From Gnetum montanum (taxonomy: Eukaryota > Streptophyta > Gnetopsida > Gnetales > Gnetaceae), in NCBI GenBank assembly GCA_015680685.1, contig MNCI01008572.1:629229-693228 (forward strand): DNA of 64,000 bases, written 5' to 3'. A program made the position numbers and the translations under genes. Positions 1-10,480 of the stretch are shown piece after piece. The notes below the pieces were generated by a model. That model was given only the letters and a program-made list of their open reading frames with translations, had not been told where the DNA came from and did not search any database. Positions within the stretch are counted from its first letter, which is position 1; each line of letters begins with the position of its first letter.

Positions 1-1200
1 TCTGATCTCTTGGTCTGATGGTGTGTTTCCAATGTGGATCAACTACAAGTTATCCAAGATGTTCATGAGGGCTCTTGTAGGGGTCATTACACTATGAGAC
101 GAATAGCCATTAAAATCTTTCTTGCAGGATATTATTGGCCTACATTATTCTAGGATGCTCATCATTTCGTCCAATCTTGTGAGCATTGCCAATGCGATGG
201 AGGAATGACTACTAGAATGGAGGGTTCACAATAATGGATTCAACCCTTAGAACCCTTCAACATATGGGGTATTGATTTTATGGGGCCTATCACACCAATG
301 TCCAATGGAAAAGCCTACATTCTTGTTGTTGTTGACTATTTTACAAAGTGGGTAGAAGCAGCCACTGTTACGGATTGTACATCATCTACTACTGCACAAT
401 TTGTTCAACAACAATTTGTAAATAGGTTTGGTGTGCCTCATGCACTTATTTCTAACAATGATACACATTTTACAAGTGCAAATTTTCAAAAATTGATGCA
501 ACACTTAGGAGTTGAGCATAAGCTCACTATACCATATCATCCTCAAGCAAATGGTCAAGCTGAAGTCACCAATAGGGAGATCACAAAAATATTGACACAA
601 ACCATTAGCAAATATAGGTGAGACTGGAGCACCAAACTAAATGATGCTCTTTGGGCATACCACTCTACATGGAAACTCCCTATAGGCTACTCTCCCTATG
701 AGTTAGTGTATGGTAAACTTCCCATACTTACTATCTAAGCTAAGCTCTGTACACTATCTACAGCATGTGACCTCAACCTTGATCTTAATTTAGCATAGAA
801 AGAACAGTTAATGAATATTAACTTGCTAGATGAAAATAAATTAGTCACCTTGTCATCCAATGAACTGCACAAGGCCTTTAATAAACAACATCATGACCTA
901 AGGATTAGGAAAGTCAAATACCAACCGGGAGATAAGGTTCTTTACTGGAATCCCACACATGTTCCACAATGAACTAAATTTCAAACACTATGGAAAGGAC
1001 CTTATATTATTCATGAAACTTTTCCCTACATGGGCCATGATAATTTATAAACTTGAAAGCCCGAATAAGAAATTATTGATAACATCCAGCAAACCAAACC
1101 TCTCCATGAACCTAAAATAGCCAGCACTAATACTACCTCTATTAATGGACCACCTTGCTCATTATTTCAAATCTCCTCATTCCAACTCAGTCATGGGGGA
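1..1200 (+). pseudogene. Element A1 integrase, decayed 3' part of pol
   Basis: Frame 1 reads as a Ty3/gypsy integrase. The zinc-binding region comes first (HEGSCRGH near 70-95, then CEHC near 180-190). The catalytic core follows ([11 protein letters not shown] near 265, DYFTKWVEA near 335, HPQANGQAE near 540), and then the C-terminal domain with a YQPGD motif near 920. In-frame stops fall at 16-18, after Cys-Gln-Cys at about 235, at 619-621, and several times to about 1050, so the protein is dead. The second catalytic Asp appears replaced: the segment reads LISNNDTHF where the family has Ser-Asp. The window opens inside the gene, so its 5' part is outside. The sequence is collinear with element A2 at 44.95-46.17 kb, which defines both as one family. 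Confidence 0.85.
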
Positions 1201-2779
1201 GATGGCCACCAATGCTAACCATTCTAAAGCCCTCAATTCCTTTAACATTTTTGTTTTACACATTCTTCATCTTTACTTGTTTTTGTTTTACACCATCGTT
1301 AACATTTTTTTACTATTTCTTTCTCTATTACATTTTGTTGGAATAAATCTCACTCATCATATAATAAGTGCTCATGATGGTGGATTATACTATAATGGTG
1401 TTGATTGCTAATGTTTGGTTTTTACCTTTGACTTTTAATGTTGACACTAAGATATAGTTTCTTTTGATAAAACAAGCAATGATTCCACATCATCCATTAT
1501 CCATTCAGCTCTATGGTCTCCCTTGATCTTGAAACTGTCCTATCCCTTTTCTAAGTAAACTTATTAATGAATTGGTGGCTTGGTATTCTTCAAACCAAGA
1601 AAAGGTTCAAATGGATTGAAAAGGATGTGACCTCAAGGGGATTCAATACATTTTTGTTGGCTATTCTCTTGAATACCTAGATGTTTTTCACACAGTCTTC
1701 CACCATTCCGCTCTTGACCAAATATCAGGAAGTTGACTAAATCAAATAAGCCTTTGCATGGTGTGGTTCTCATATATAAACAAAAAACAAAAAAAAACCT
1801 AGTCAGAATTCAAAGCACACCCCATAGAAATAATAATGAAACATGGGCTACAAGCACTAGTTATGGCACTGGAAAGATATGTTACCCATGCCTGAAAGTT
1901 CCCTCTAACTAAGGCCCTTTCTCACTTCCTACTCTTCTATTCTTTTCTTGTTGGAATGGTGGTGGCTCTATGGATGCATTCTTGTTGCTTTAGAAAGATG
2001 GGTTGGTCAAGCGTATTGGTGCGAGGTCACTAGATGTGGTTAGTTTTAATCTGAATTATGAATTCTATTAAGTCACCTTAATCATACACTACACAAGGGA
2101 CTTTACAAAACCTTAATTTTGGGATTCCATTCCATTCTCTCCTCTCTTTCCGTATTGCTTCCCATATGCCACCTCATTGCCAATTTTATGCTTAGTCTAT
2201 ATCTTGGTTGACACATTGTTCTTCTTTGGTAAACTCTTGTGGGTAAGTCCTTAACCAGTGTTTCCATATGTCATTCCTAGAGCCTACAAACTCTTTGGTG
2301 TGTGGCATTGTTAGGGCATTAAGGGCATGAGCATACTTTGGGTAGGACCCACTGGCATTCCTTTTTGGTACAATTGTTAAGTTCTTTTCTCTTAATATTC
2401 CTTCCAATTAACTATTTATCATTTCAACCCATCAATGACATCCATTTTTTTTCTTTTATTGGCTTCACCATTGTTATTTCTCTCATCTTTATTGTTCTTT
2501 CAATTTTCCATCTTATTGCTACCAGAGGTTTTCTCTTAGTCATGGGGGTCCTATCACAAAAAAAATGTCAATTCATTACTTATCTCACCCCTACACCTTG
2601 GGTAGTTATTATTTACAAACCTCTAACCCAGTATCTACCATACCCATAACCTAGCCAAGGTGCTTCATATCGAGGTAAGGTATCAACTACATTATGTCTT
2701 ATCTATCCTTGCTAATTCATGACTATGTTGTATGTGCAGATGGTAACTATGTGAACAATGGACTAGGATAGGAGGAAGC
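1200..2779 (+). other. Element A1 region between integrase and 3' LTR, non-coding
   Basis: No credible ORF was found. This stretch is collinear with 46.17-47.70 kb of element A2, so it is the post-integrase 3' region of the same family. It stops abruptly at 2779, inside the word ggaggaagc, where element B begins. The A1 sequence resumes at 38837 with ggagcactcaag, which matches A2 near 47.70 kb. An Athila-type env-like ORF might be expected here, but nothing recognisable remains. Confidence 0.7.
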
Positions 2780-4554
2780 TATAGCAACTGAAAACATCAG
2801 CGACTGGAACATAGAGAGGTTCCTAGGCAAACAGTTTAACCCTAGATCCATGTGAGGGCTATGCTAGATAAAATAGAAGCGGGGTGCCCTAAACAGTTTG
2901 ATTAATCAGACAGGGACTTAATCAATGTAACTTAACCTTATGTGAACGTTGTTTTGATTGCGAGATACACGAGGTAAAAACGATAATCAATAAATGCGGG
3001 AATGAAGGAAATAATGCCAAACAACGATAAAAATAAAGAGATAACAAAATAAACTCAGGTAAGAACTGCACCACCTCAAGGTCGAGGGTTCAATTCTTTG
3101 CCTTGTTTTGAAAGATGTGTAACAAGCTATACCATGCCGGAGGCACACAAAGAGTTCGAGAGTAACCGGAATGCTCAAAATATGCCAACTATGCTCTTGA
3201 ATGTGAACTTAAAAGCCAACAATGCAAAATGCCATCAAGCCAACTGCTCTCCTCAATGTAAAAAATGTCAATTCTTTGAGCAAAAAACCCAACCGCAAAA
3301 TAGCCAATGTAAAAAGCCAACCATTTGAGGGTTGTTTGCCAAGGTATTTATAGGGCCAGGAGCAGGCGAAAAATGAGGCCTAGATGCCACATGTCCTAGA
3401 TCCCATGGGATGCTGATGTGCCCGTACTGTGTAGATGTGCAACGCCGGTCATGAACATGCTACGCTATAACCATGTTCTCAAAACTGCACATGCTGGAAT
3501 CCGGTGTGCCAACAATGCAAGCAGAAATGAAGTCTTCCCCCTAGGACTACTTCTTCCCTATCCTTATGAATAGGGTCAAGCGTAGTGACAAATGTTGAGG
3601 GCTGGACTAAGGGGTATGCCAAAGTGGAACAAAGTTGTTGATCATGGCAAGCTTAGTCATTACTAACAAGCTGTAGCACTAGCTGAAAATGTCCTGAAGC
3701 TTCTGTCAAATTTTCATACACTATCTAGCACTTTGAAGTAGTGTAGTTTTTTGCTACACTATGTAACTTAGCACATTGATGTAGCATAGCCACCAATTTG
3801 AACAGGAGACTTGCGTTGGAGTCACCAGCTTTTGCTAAAAGCCTTGGTGCATGTCAGTTAACCTTTGGAGCATTTTATTGGTTTGAATCTTTGCTACACT
3901 ATGTTATGCTACGTAGCGTAGCATAGCGTAGCGGCCAATGTAACATGCATTTCTGTCAAAATTGTGGGGTTTCACAAGAAAACATTGCTTGTGATTCAAG
4001 GGCTAACTAGGACAAGGTAGTTTGGAAAGCCACAATGCTATTAGATGTAGTATTTTTGTTGAAATGGCTTGGTAGAGGAGCATTTTGCATGTTTTTCCCT
4101 TGCTACGTTGTGCTATGCTATGTAGCGTAGAATAGTGTAGCACCCTGTGTTGGTCAAATTCCAACTTTGCCTTGTGCAAACATTTTGCTAAAGCTTGTAT
4201 TCAGATGCTTGATTGATTTTTTGAAGGCTTGGTACGCTGCGCAGTGTAGCGTAGCATAGTAGACTTCTCTACTAGAAAACTTGCTAAACTGTTTTGCTCA
4301 TCCCAAACACTCTCAGCAACTCCTAACATAGTTTCTAAGTAGACTGTCAGTTGTGCGAATTTTCCAAGTGGGTAGGCCAGAGAGTCCATCGGGCCTGTCA
4401 GCTCCAGAGATAGAAAACTTTTCAGACTGGACAGTCTAACCTCGGTGCTTACATTTTCCTACCAAACTGTCATGAGGCTACACTTGTGGAAATCCTTGTC
4501 TTAGTTCCAGGACCCTGGTGAAGCAAGAGGACCCCAAAATTTTATGGTGTTTCA
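2780..4554 (-). repeat. Element B 3' LTR
   Basis: This 1775 bp LTR is collinear with 37063-38836. It holds clusters of the palindromic word family GCTACGCTA/TAGCGTAGC near 3455, 3750-3790, 3890-3935, 4100-4143 and 4228-4262. On the + strand it begins tatagcaactg; the other copy begins tgtagcgattg, so the terminal CA of the element has mutated to TA here. The two LTRs differ at many positions, often at CG to TG/CA sites, so the insertion is not recent. Short ORFs inside it are chance. Confidence 0.88.
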
Positions 4555-4570
4555 CTAGCCCCTCTTTGTC
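4555..4570 (-). other. Element B polypurine tract (3' PPT)
   Basis: The reverse complement reads gacaaagaggggctag directly against the TGAAACACC start of the 3' LTR. Element C has the near-identical caaagaggggccat at the same place (33061-33074). This placement fixes the transcription direction of B as leftward. Confidence 0.8.
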
Positions 4571-5928
4571 GACGTCTAGAGGATGGGCCCAAGAGATGCC
4601 GACAAAGAATACAAAACACCATAAAAGACAAGATGCTAACATTGCTCTTCAGTAATTATCCAGATGTCGCTTAGCTATGCTTGAGAGTGCTAGGATAGTC
4701 ATGTAGGGAAAGGGAAAAGGGTTCATCTGTAGGGGTAGTTTTAGAAAGGAAAAGATGTAGCATAGTATGGTCCCTCGTTGGAGTGCTTGTGAGGGAGTTG
4801 ATACGCATGGGCATCTTTCTTTTGCAGGCTTCTGACCTGTCATCGGAATGCTTAGAGATGGTCATTACGAAATAGCTAATGTGCAATTTTTTTAGCACTT
4901 TTTTTTGAGCTTTTTCTCTTTTACGCTTTTCTTTTACTATTTTTCCATGTTCATTTGCGAACAACCTTGTTGTAGGATAGGTGTTTCCTCCCTAGGATCA
5001 GTTGCATTCTATCCATGTGGGGCTTTGACCTACCTACATATGCTTCCCATACGAAAAGTTACGTTACACACGTCATGGACTTTACGGTTGAGCGTATGGA
5101 AGGGCTTTACAAGCATCGGGAAAATTTGTAAAAAGAGGTGTGAGAAGGAGAATTGCAGGTGTAAGAAATGAGGTAAAGAAGGTTAAGGGGGAGGATAGGA
5201 TGTGCACTCCCAAGTAGCCAAGCTAGTTAGGAAAACCACCTTGGAATGATGTAGTGTCCTGCCGCCTTGGAAAAATGCACCTCTGACCAACACCCCTCTG
5301 GCACGTACCCTATAAACACAACAGAGAGCAAACCAGAAGAAACAACCATCAAGCAAAATGAAGGTAAATATCTTGCTTACTCTAGACGCTACTGGAGCAA
5401 TGGAAATTGTTACCGAGGCATGTGACATCCAGACTAGAAAGGCCAACAGTAGTTCTAGCAACATCAATGTGGAGGGGTTGGCACCGAGGAGGCTAGGAGT
5501 TGCAGTGATGTGAGTGTTCAAGAATCCCCACCCAAGGCAAACATTATGCAGTTTAGCTATAAGGTGAGATGCCCAACAGTTGAACATCTTTTGATCTTGG
5601 GCTATGGTGGGGGCTAGAGGATAGCAACTTTGTGGCTGGGCCATAATAGTGCTGGGACTCTAGCAACAAGCGCCGACTATGGAAGCTACCACCAGGGTGA
5701 CGGGCCGTGGTAGCAGTAGCTCCAGAAGGTCAACAAGATGTCAACTGACATCTTTGGAGGATCAGCAAGATGCCAAGGGTAGTGGTGTTGTAGATATTCC
5801 AAGTAGTATTTTTCTGGCATCGTGAACTACATTCTAGAACTGCAACGCTCCACCCCACATCAGCATTGTGCACGCTCGCTTGTTTGTAGGATCATGGATG
5901 CACGCTAAGGACGTTGTGCCAAAAACCT
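4571..5928 (-). other. Element B 3' untranslated region
   Basis: This lies between the dyad-repeat array and the polypurine tract. A 153-codon open frame (5183-5644, minus) has no recognised domain and no sign of conservation that I could find in element C, so I treat it as chance. Nothing else stands out. Confidence 0.5.
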
Positions 5929-6355
5929 AGTTTAAGGTCCTGGTAGATCGTGGTGTGCTGGTTTAAGATCCTCACATACCGTGGTGTGCTAGTTTAAGGT
6001 CCTAGTAGACCGATGTGCTAGTTTAAGGTCCCAGTACACCATTGTGCCGGTTTAAGGTTCCAGCATACCACTATGCTGGTTTAAGATCCCAGCAAACCAA
6101 TGTGCTAGTTTATCGTCATAGCGGATGGTGGATGGGCCATTTTAAGGTTGTAGCGGATCACCTGTGCTAGTTTTACATCATAGCGGACAAGCTTTACCAG
6201 TTTTACATCATGGCGGATGGGCTATGCCAGTTTATAGTCATAGTAGACTATCTGTGCCAGTTTATAGTCATAGCGGACTATCACTATGCCAGTTTTACAT
6301 CATAGTGGATGACCTTTGCCAGTTTTATGTCGTAGCGGATGATCTGCTTACCTTT
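5929..6355 (+). repeat. Dyad-repeat array X of element B (about 14 units)
   Basis: Roughly 14 imperfect units of 28-36 bp. Each contains a lead such as ctagtttaa, a 4-base arm, a 6-base spacer and the inverted arm. Arm pairs include GGTC/GACC, AGTC/GACT and CATC/GATG; spacers are ctagta, ccagca or atagcg. Several units have one mismatched arm. The array sits directly downstream of the integrase stop in element sense. Element C has an equivalent array at 31540-31870. Confidence 0.8.
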
Positions 6356-6363
6356 CTCATGCA

Positions 6364-7500
6364 TCAGATGTAGTACAGCTTGAGATACGAATGATTCACA
6401 AGATTCGTAAACTCTTTGCCATCCATGTCTGCCAACTTGAAGGCTCCATTCCAATTGGCTTTTCTGACCATGAATGGACCTTCCCAGTTTTTTGAGAACT
6501 TATTCACATGTTCACAAACAGCCTTGAGAATGAGGTCTCCCTTTTTTACCAGCCATTGATGTGGGTTTGCATGATGCTTCTGCCATTGCCTATCTTGATA
6601 TCGCTCGATGCGGCCAACTGTTTGTGCACACTCCTCCTCTATGGAGTCAAGGTCAATGATCCTCAACTCATTATTCTAGGCTTTGTTCATGATGTTTGAT
6701 AGGATCATTCGAAGTGATGGTACCTACAGCTTAAGAGGTAACACTGCTTCATATCCATAAATAAGGCTATAAGGAGTTTTACCTATTTCTGTTCTGCATG
6801 TCGTTCTGTAAGCCCATAGCACATAGAGGATTTGCTCATGCCATCGCCTCTTGCTGTTGCTAAGCATCTTCTTGAGCAAGTTGATGATGGATTTGTTCAT
6901 AGCTTCTACTTGTCCATTTGCCTACGAGTAGTATGGCAAGGAAAAGGATTTCTTAATGCCAAGGTTGTTGCAAAAGGTTTTGGTTTCTACACTACTAAAC
7001 TGTGGCCTGTTGTCTATCACAATAGTCATGGGAAGCCAAAAACTTGTTACTATGTTATCCAATATAAAGTGGAAAACCTATTGAGATGTAGTCTTCCTAT
7101 GGAAGATAGCCTCTACCCATGTGGTGGTGATGATGAAGCTATGCCCTATGGAAGACTTAGGTGTGATAGGTCCTATAATGTCTAGTCCCCATCATTGGAA
7201 TGGCCACATGATCTGTGTCGAATGCAACTCAGTAGGTGAAACGTGTATAATATTTGCATATGGTTGGCACATGTTACAAGTTTTAACTTTAGCAAGGCAA
7301 TCTCATTCCATGTAACACTAGTAATACCCTAGGCATCTAATTTTTGCTACCATGGCCTTAGGGGCTATGTGTCCACTGCATAGTCCTTCATGGACCTCAT
7401 TAATGATCTTTTACTCTTGTCCCTCATTTATGCATGCTAGCAATATCCCATCAAAGGAGCATTTGCATAAAGCATCATCTCCCATCAGTACATATTGCCA
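6364..7500 (-). pseudogene. Element B integrase
   Basis: The last 100 residues are open (6364-6666, minus): a KKGDLILKAV segment, an NWEGPFMV motif and a KLYYI stop. They match the C-terminal domain of the element C integrase (LKQYYI stop at 31508). Upstream on the minus strand (6.7-7.5 kb) the catalytic core is broken into short frames by stops and frameshifts. Enzymatically this would join element cDNA to host DNA, but this copy is inactive. The integrase ends 9 bp from the dyad-repeat array. Confidence 0.75.
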
Positions 7501-7632
7501 GGCACGCTTATAGATCACATCTCTTTGAGTAGATGTCAATCCGCGTGGGGGCTCACCATCTTGCATATATGCTTTAATGTTGGCATATCACTCTTGGGTT
7601 TTGGCAGTGCTCACACAGGCGATGTGTACCAC

Positions 7633-8080
7633 TTAAGTGATAGGCTCTATACACTCAATTTTCGAAGCAAGAAAAGTTACGAACAAGTGTGGTGGCACAT
7701 TTAATGCTAGGGTGGCCAAGGCATCCACTACGGTGTTATCATTATGTGGCACTTGTTGAACATCTATTGTGGCAAACTGTTTGAGCAAACTTTTGGCTAG
7801 GTCGCAATACGGTTGCAGATGAGTAGCTTTGCAGGCATAGACCTCAGTGATTTGATTGACAATGAGTTGTGAATTGTCGTGAATTGCCAAATGTTAAATT
7901 TTTAACACTCAGGCTGCTAAGAGGCCCCTAAGGAATCCTTCGTATTCTACCATATTATTTGTACAAAGGAACACGAACTGATAAGAAAACGGTTAAATGT
8001 CCCCAGAGGGGAACGTAATGATGGCAGCTGCACTACCACCTCGCGTAGTCGAGGCACCGTCGAAATGAAAAGTAGCCTCT
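7633..8080 (-). pseudogene. Element B second (archaeal-type) RNase H
   Basis: The minus strand reads FDGASTTRG near 8060, VEYEGFLRGLL, then VNQITEVYACKATHLQPYCDLAKSLL (in separate pieces) and VVDALATLALNVPPHL. This is the extra RNase H carried by Tat-lineage plant elements after the usual one. The first Asp (FDGAS), the Glu (EYEG) and the last Asp (VVDA) are present. The third acidic residue looks lost: IHDNS here against IRGDS in element C. One stop and small frameshifts interrupt it. Confidence 0.72.
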
Positions 8081-8252
8081 CTAAATATAATGGGACAAAT
8101 GTGATGGTGCTAACATGCTCATTGGGGAATTCAGGTTCTATGGTTTCCTAATCGTTGATAGGTGAGATCGTGAGTTGCGTAGCTATGGCTTGCCCTTTCG
8201 TCGATGATTGGGTCACATAGTGCAAATTGAATTCTATGGTTATTGCTTTCCA

Positions 8253-9830
8253 CTAGGCTATCCTATTGCTCTCATATATATTATTTGTGATAGCCCAGAG
8301 TACATTGCTTTTGCATATAATGTTGACTTTGCTACAAAACAGATAATGCCTCCACTTTTTCAATGCAAATACTAGGATAAGGCAATTTCTTTCCACCTCA
8401 TTGTACTTCACCTCGTATGCTATAAATGCATGACTCAAGTAATAGATTGAACTCTCAAAGCCGTCATCTCTTCTCTGACATAACAGTGCCACGATAGACG
8501 TGTCTGAGGTGGCAAGGTAGATGTAGAAAGGCTTATCCCTCTACGGTGGGTAAATAGTTGGGAGGTGTAAAAGCTCTTTCTTTAGGCCATCGAAGGCTTG
8601 CTAGCATTGTGTTGTCCATTCGAAGTTAACCCCTTTCTTTAGTAAGTGTTGCATGGGGTGTAACTTGTCAGTCAACTTTGCTATAAACCTTCTAATGAAC
8701 TGTACCCTACCTTACAACCCACGTTATTCTTTAACATTTTTAGAGGGTGCTAGATTAATGATGGCCTTAACTTTGTCAGGGTCCACTCGTATTCCAACTT
8801 ATGATACTACAAACCCTAGCATGCGTCTGATTCTTACACCGACGACACACTTTTTTGGACTGAGGCATAATTCATGCATATGGCAACGTTTGACGACTAC
8901 ACCTAGATCATTAGGATGGTCAACAACATCTTTAGATTTGACTGCTATGTCATCCACATAGTTGGTTAGTGTTTCTAGGATGTAGTCGCTAACGATGTAT
9001 GTCATGGCTCTTTGGTAGGTTGCTCTTGTGTTTTTGAGTCCAAAGGACATCATAGTGTAATAGAAGATACCCCATGGGGTCATGAAAGTGATTGTTAACT
9101 GATTCTCTAGGTTGGTATGAATTTGATTGTAGCCGAAGAAACTGACCATGAAGGATAGTAGAGTGTGACCAGCCATAGTGTCGATAAGTTGATCAATACT
9201 CGGCAAGGGGAAGTCATCTTTGATCGTTTCTTTGTATAGATCTTGGAAGTCTATATAGATTTGTATTCCTCTCATTTTCTTAGAAACTACAACGATTTTT
9301 GACATCCATTCTGAGTAATCAACTACCTGGATGAAACCAACTTGATACAGCTTAGTGATTTCATCATGTATGGCCAGTGCAATCTGTGATTTAATCTTGC
9401 GAGCCTTTTGGTTGACTGCCTTCACACGTGGGTCTAAGACAATGTTATGTTGTATAAGCCTCGGATCTAAGCCTGACATGTCATTATAGCACCATTCAAA
9501 TACTTCAATGTTGTCTTGAAGGATCTTGGATACATCTTTATGCATTTCTGCATCTAGGAGGGAGCTAAGTTTTAACGTCTTTATTTTCCCCCAAGATGTA
9601 GTCACAGGTGTTTCAATGAGAGGGTCCTCAGCTACATCCCTAGCCTCTAAATCTAAGGCTTGGACTAGATGTTTGGGCTAGTCTAGGGATGTTTCTAAGG
9701 ATGCGACAGTGCTATCAGTGGGTGATTCCCAATCTATTGACTCTAGGTTCAATTGTCTTGTAAACTCACCATGTGGGCCTGTCAAGGCTAGAAGTGAAGA
9801 TAGATCATGATGCATGGCCATTCTTGCTCA
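8253..9830 (-). pseudogene. Element B reverse transcriptase and first RNase H (connection)
   Basis: An open frame covers 9605-8799 and continues in other frames to 8253. Visible motifs are RLIQHNIVLDP, QKARKIKSQ, IYIDFQDLYKETIKDDFPLPSIDQLID, TPWGIFYYTMMSFGLKN and the catalytic NYVDDIAVKS (Tyr-Val-Asp-Asp at 8960-8949). A thumb region follows, then an RNase H-like part (YYLSHAFIAYEVKYNEVERNC). In the latter the usual Thr-Asp-His is replaced by Cys-Lys-Ser-Asn, so this domain acts only as a tether. Upstream the frame begins near 9820 with SLLALTGPHG, shared with element C. Stops after codon SETSLD and after LGFVVS kill it. Confidence 0.85.
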
Positions 9831-9959
9831 ACCTGCCACAATAACATAAATGCCAAGTCAAGTGATACCTATTTGTAGCAACAGCGCATTCTAAACATTT
9901 GCAAAGCAACAATCAGATATGAAACGGTTAAAATTATTATTAACTGTGAGGCAAAATTT

Positions 9960-10230
9960 GCAAGCTGCCAATTTAAGGTCGTAGTGGACCACCTAGATGC
10001 AGAGTTGTATTTTAAAACTGCTAGTCTAAGGTCTTTGCGGACTACTAACTTTGTTGAACTCTGAATTGTAATTGTTAGTTTAAGGTCTTTGCGGACCATT
10101 AATGGGTTAGGTTTGTAAGCCAAAACTATTAGTTTAAGGTCTTTGCGGACCGCTAACGAGTTATTCTTGCAAAGGTAAGTTGCTATTAGTTTAGGGTCTT
10201 TGCAGACCGCTAATGGGTTGGGCCCACCTA
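9960..10230 (+). repeat. Dyad-repeat array Y of element B (5 units)
   Basis: Five units of the form attagtttaa-GGTC-tttgcg-GACC (near 9976, 10023, 10080, 10136, 10190), spaced about 50-57 bp. Arms are nearly always GGTC/GACC. The array lies between the RT coding start and the antisense gene. Element C has two such units at 27735 and 27925. Confidence 0.75.
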
Positions 10231-10338
10231 CCACGATGCAAACAGTGCTGCTATGTTATGGTGGGAGTGCTACACTATACGGAGTATCCCACATTAATCG
10301 AGGTACGAAAATGGCAAGTTCCTTTTCACCATGTTGGC

Positions 10339-10348
10339 TGTAAATAGG
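10339..10348 (+). promoter_or_regulatory. Candidate TATA element of the antisense gene in B
   Basis: The word tgtaaatagg lies 133 bp before the antisense-gene ATG. Element C has gtttataagc at the same distance (27613-27604, minus) from its ATG. The equal spacing is suggestive only, because the motif is weak in B. Confidence 0.3.
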
Positions 10349-10480
10349 GGTTTAACCCTGGTAAACTCATCATTTTCATTATAAGAGTGCAGAGCACACA
10401 TCCAGAGCATAGAGCGGTTGTACTGACAAAGAGCAAGGCAATTTAGTGTAGCAACTAAGAAAAAATCTACAACCGAGACA

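Noticed and set aside
2338-2649. 103-codon plus-strand hydrophobic ORF, possible env-like protein of A1
   Set aside because: The collinear part of A2 has no matching ORF, so it is not conserved. Hydrophobicity comes from T-rich DNA.
5183-5644. 153-codon minus-strand ORF in the element B 3' region
   Set aside because: No domain, signal or counterpart in element C that I could see; open by chance in 3' UTR.
5929-6355. CRISPR-like array
   Set aside because: Units are imperfect, there are no unique spacers, and it is inside a plant retrotransposon. Treated as a dyad repeat.
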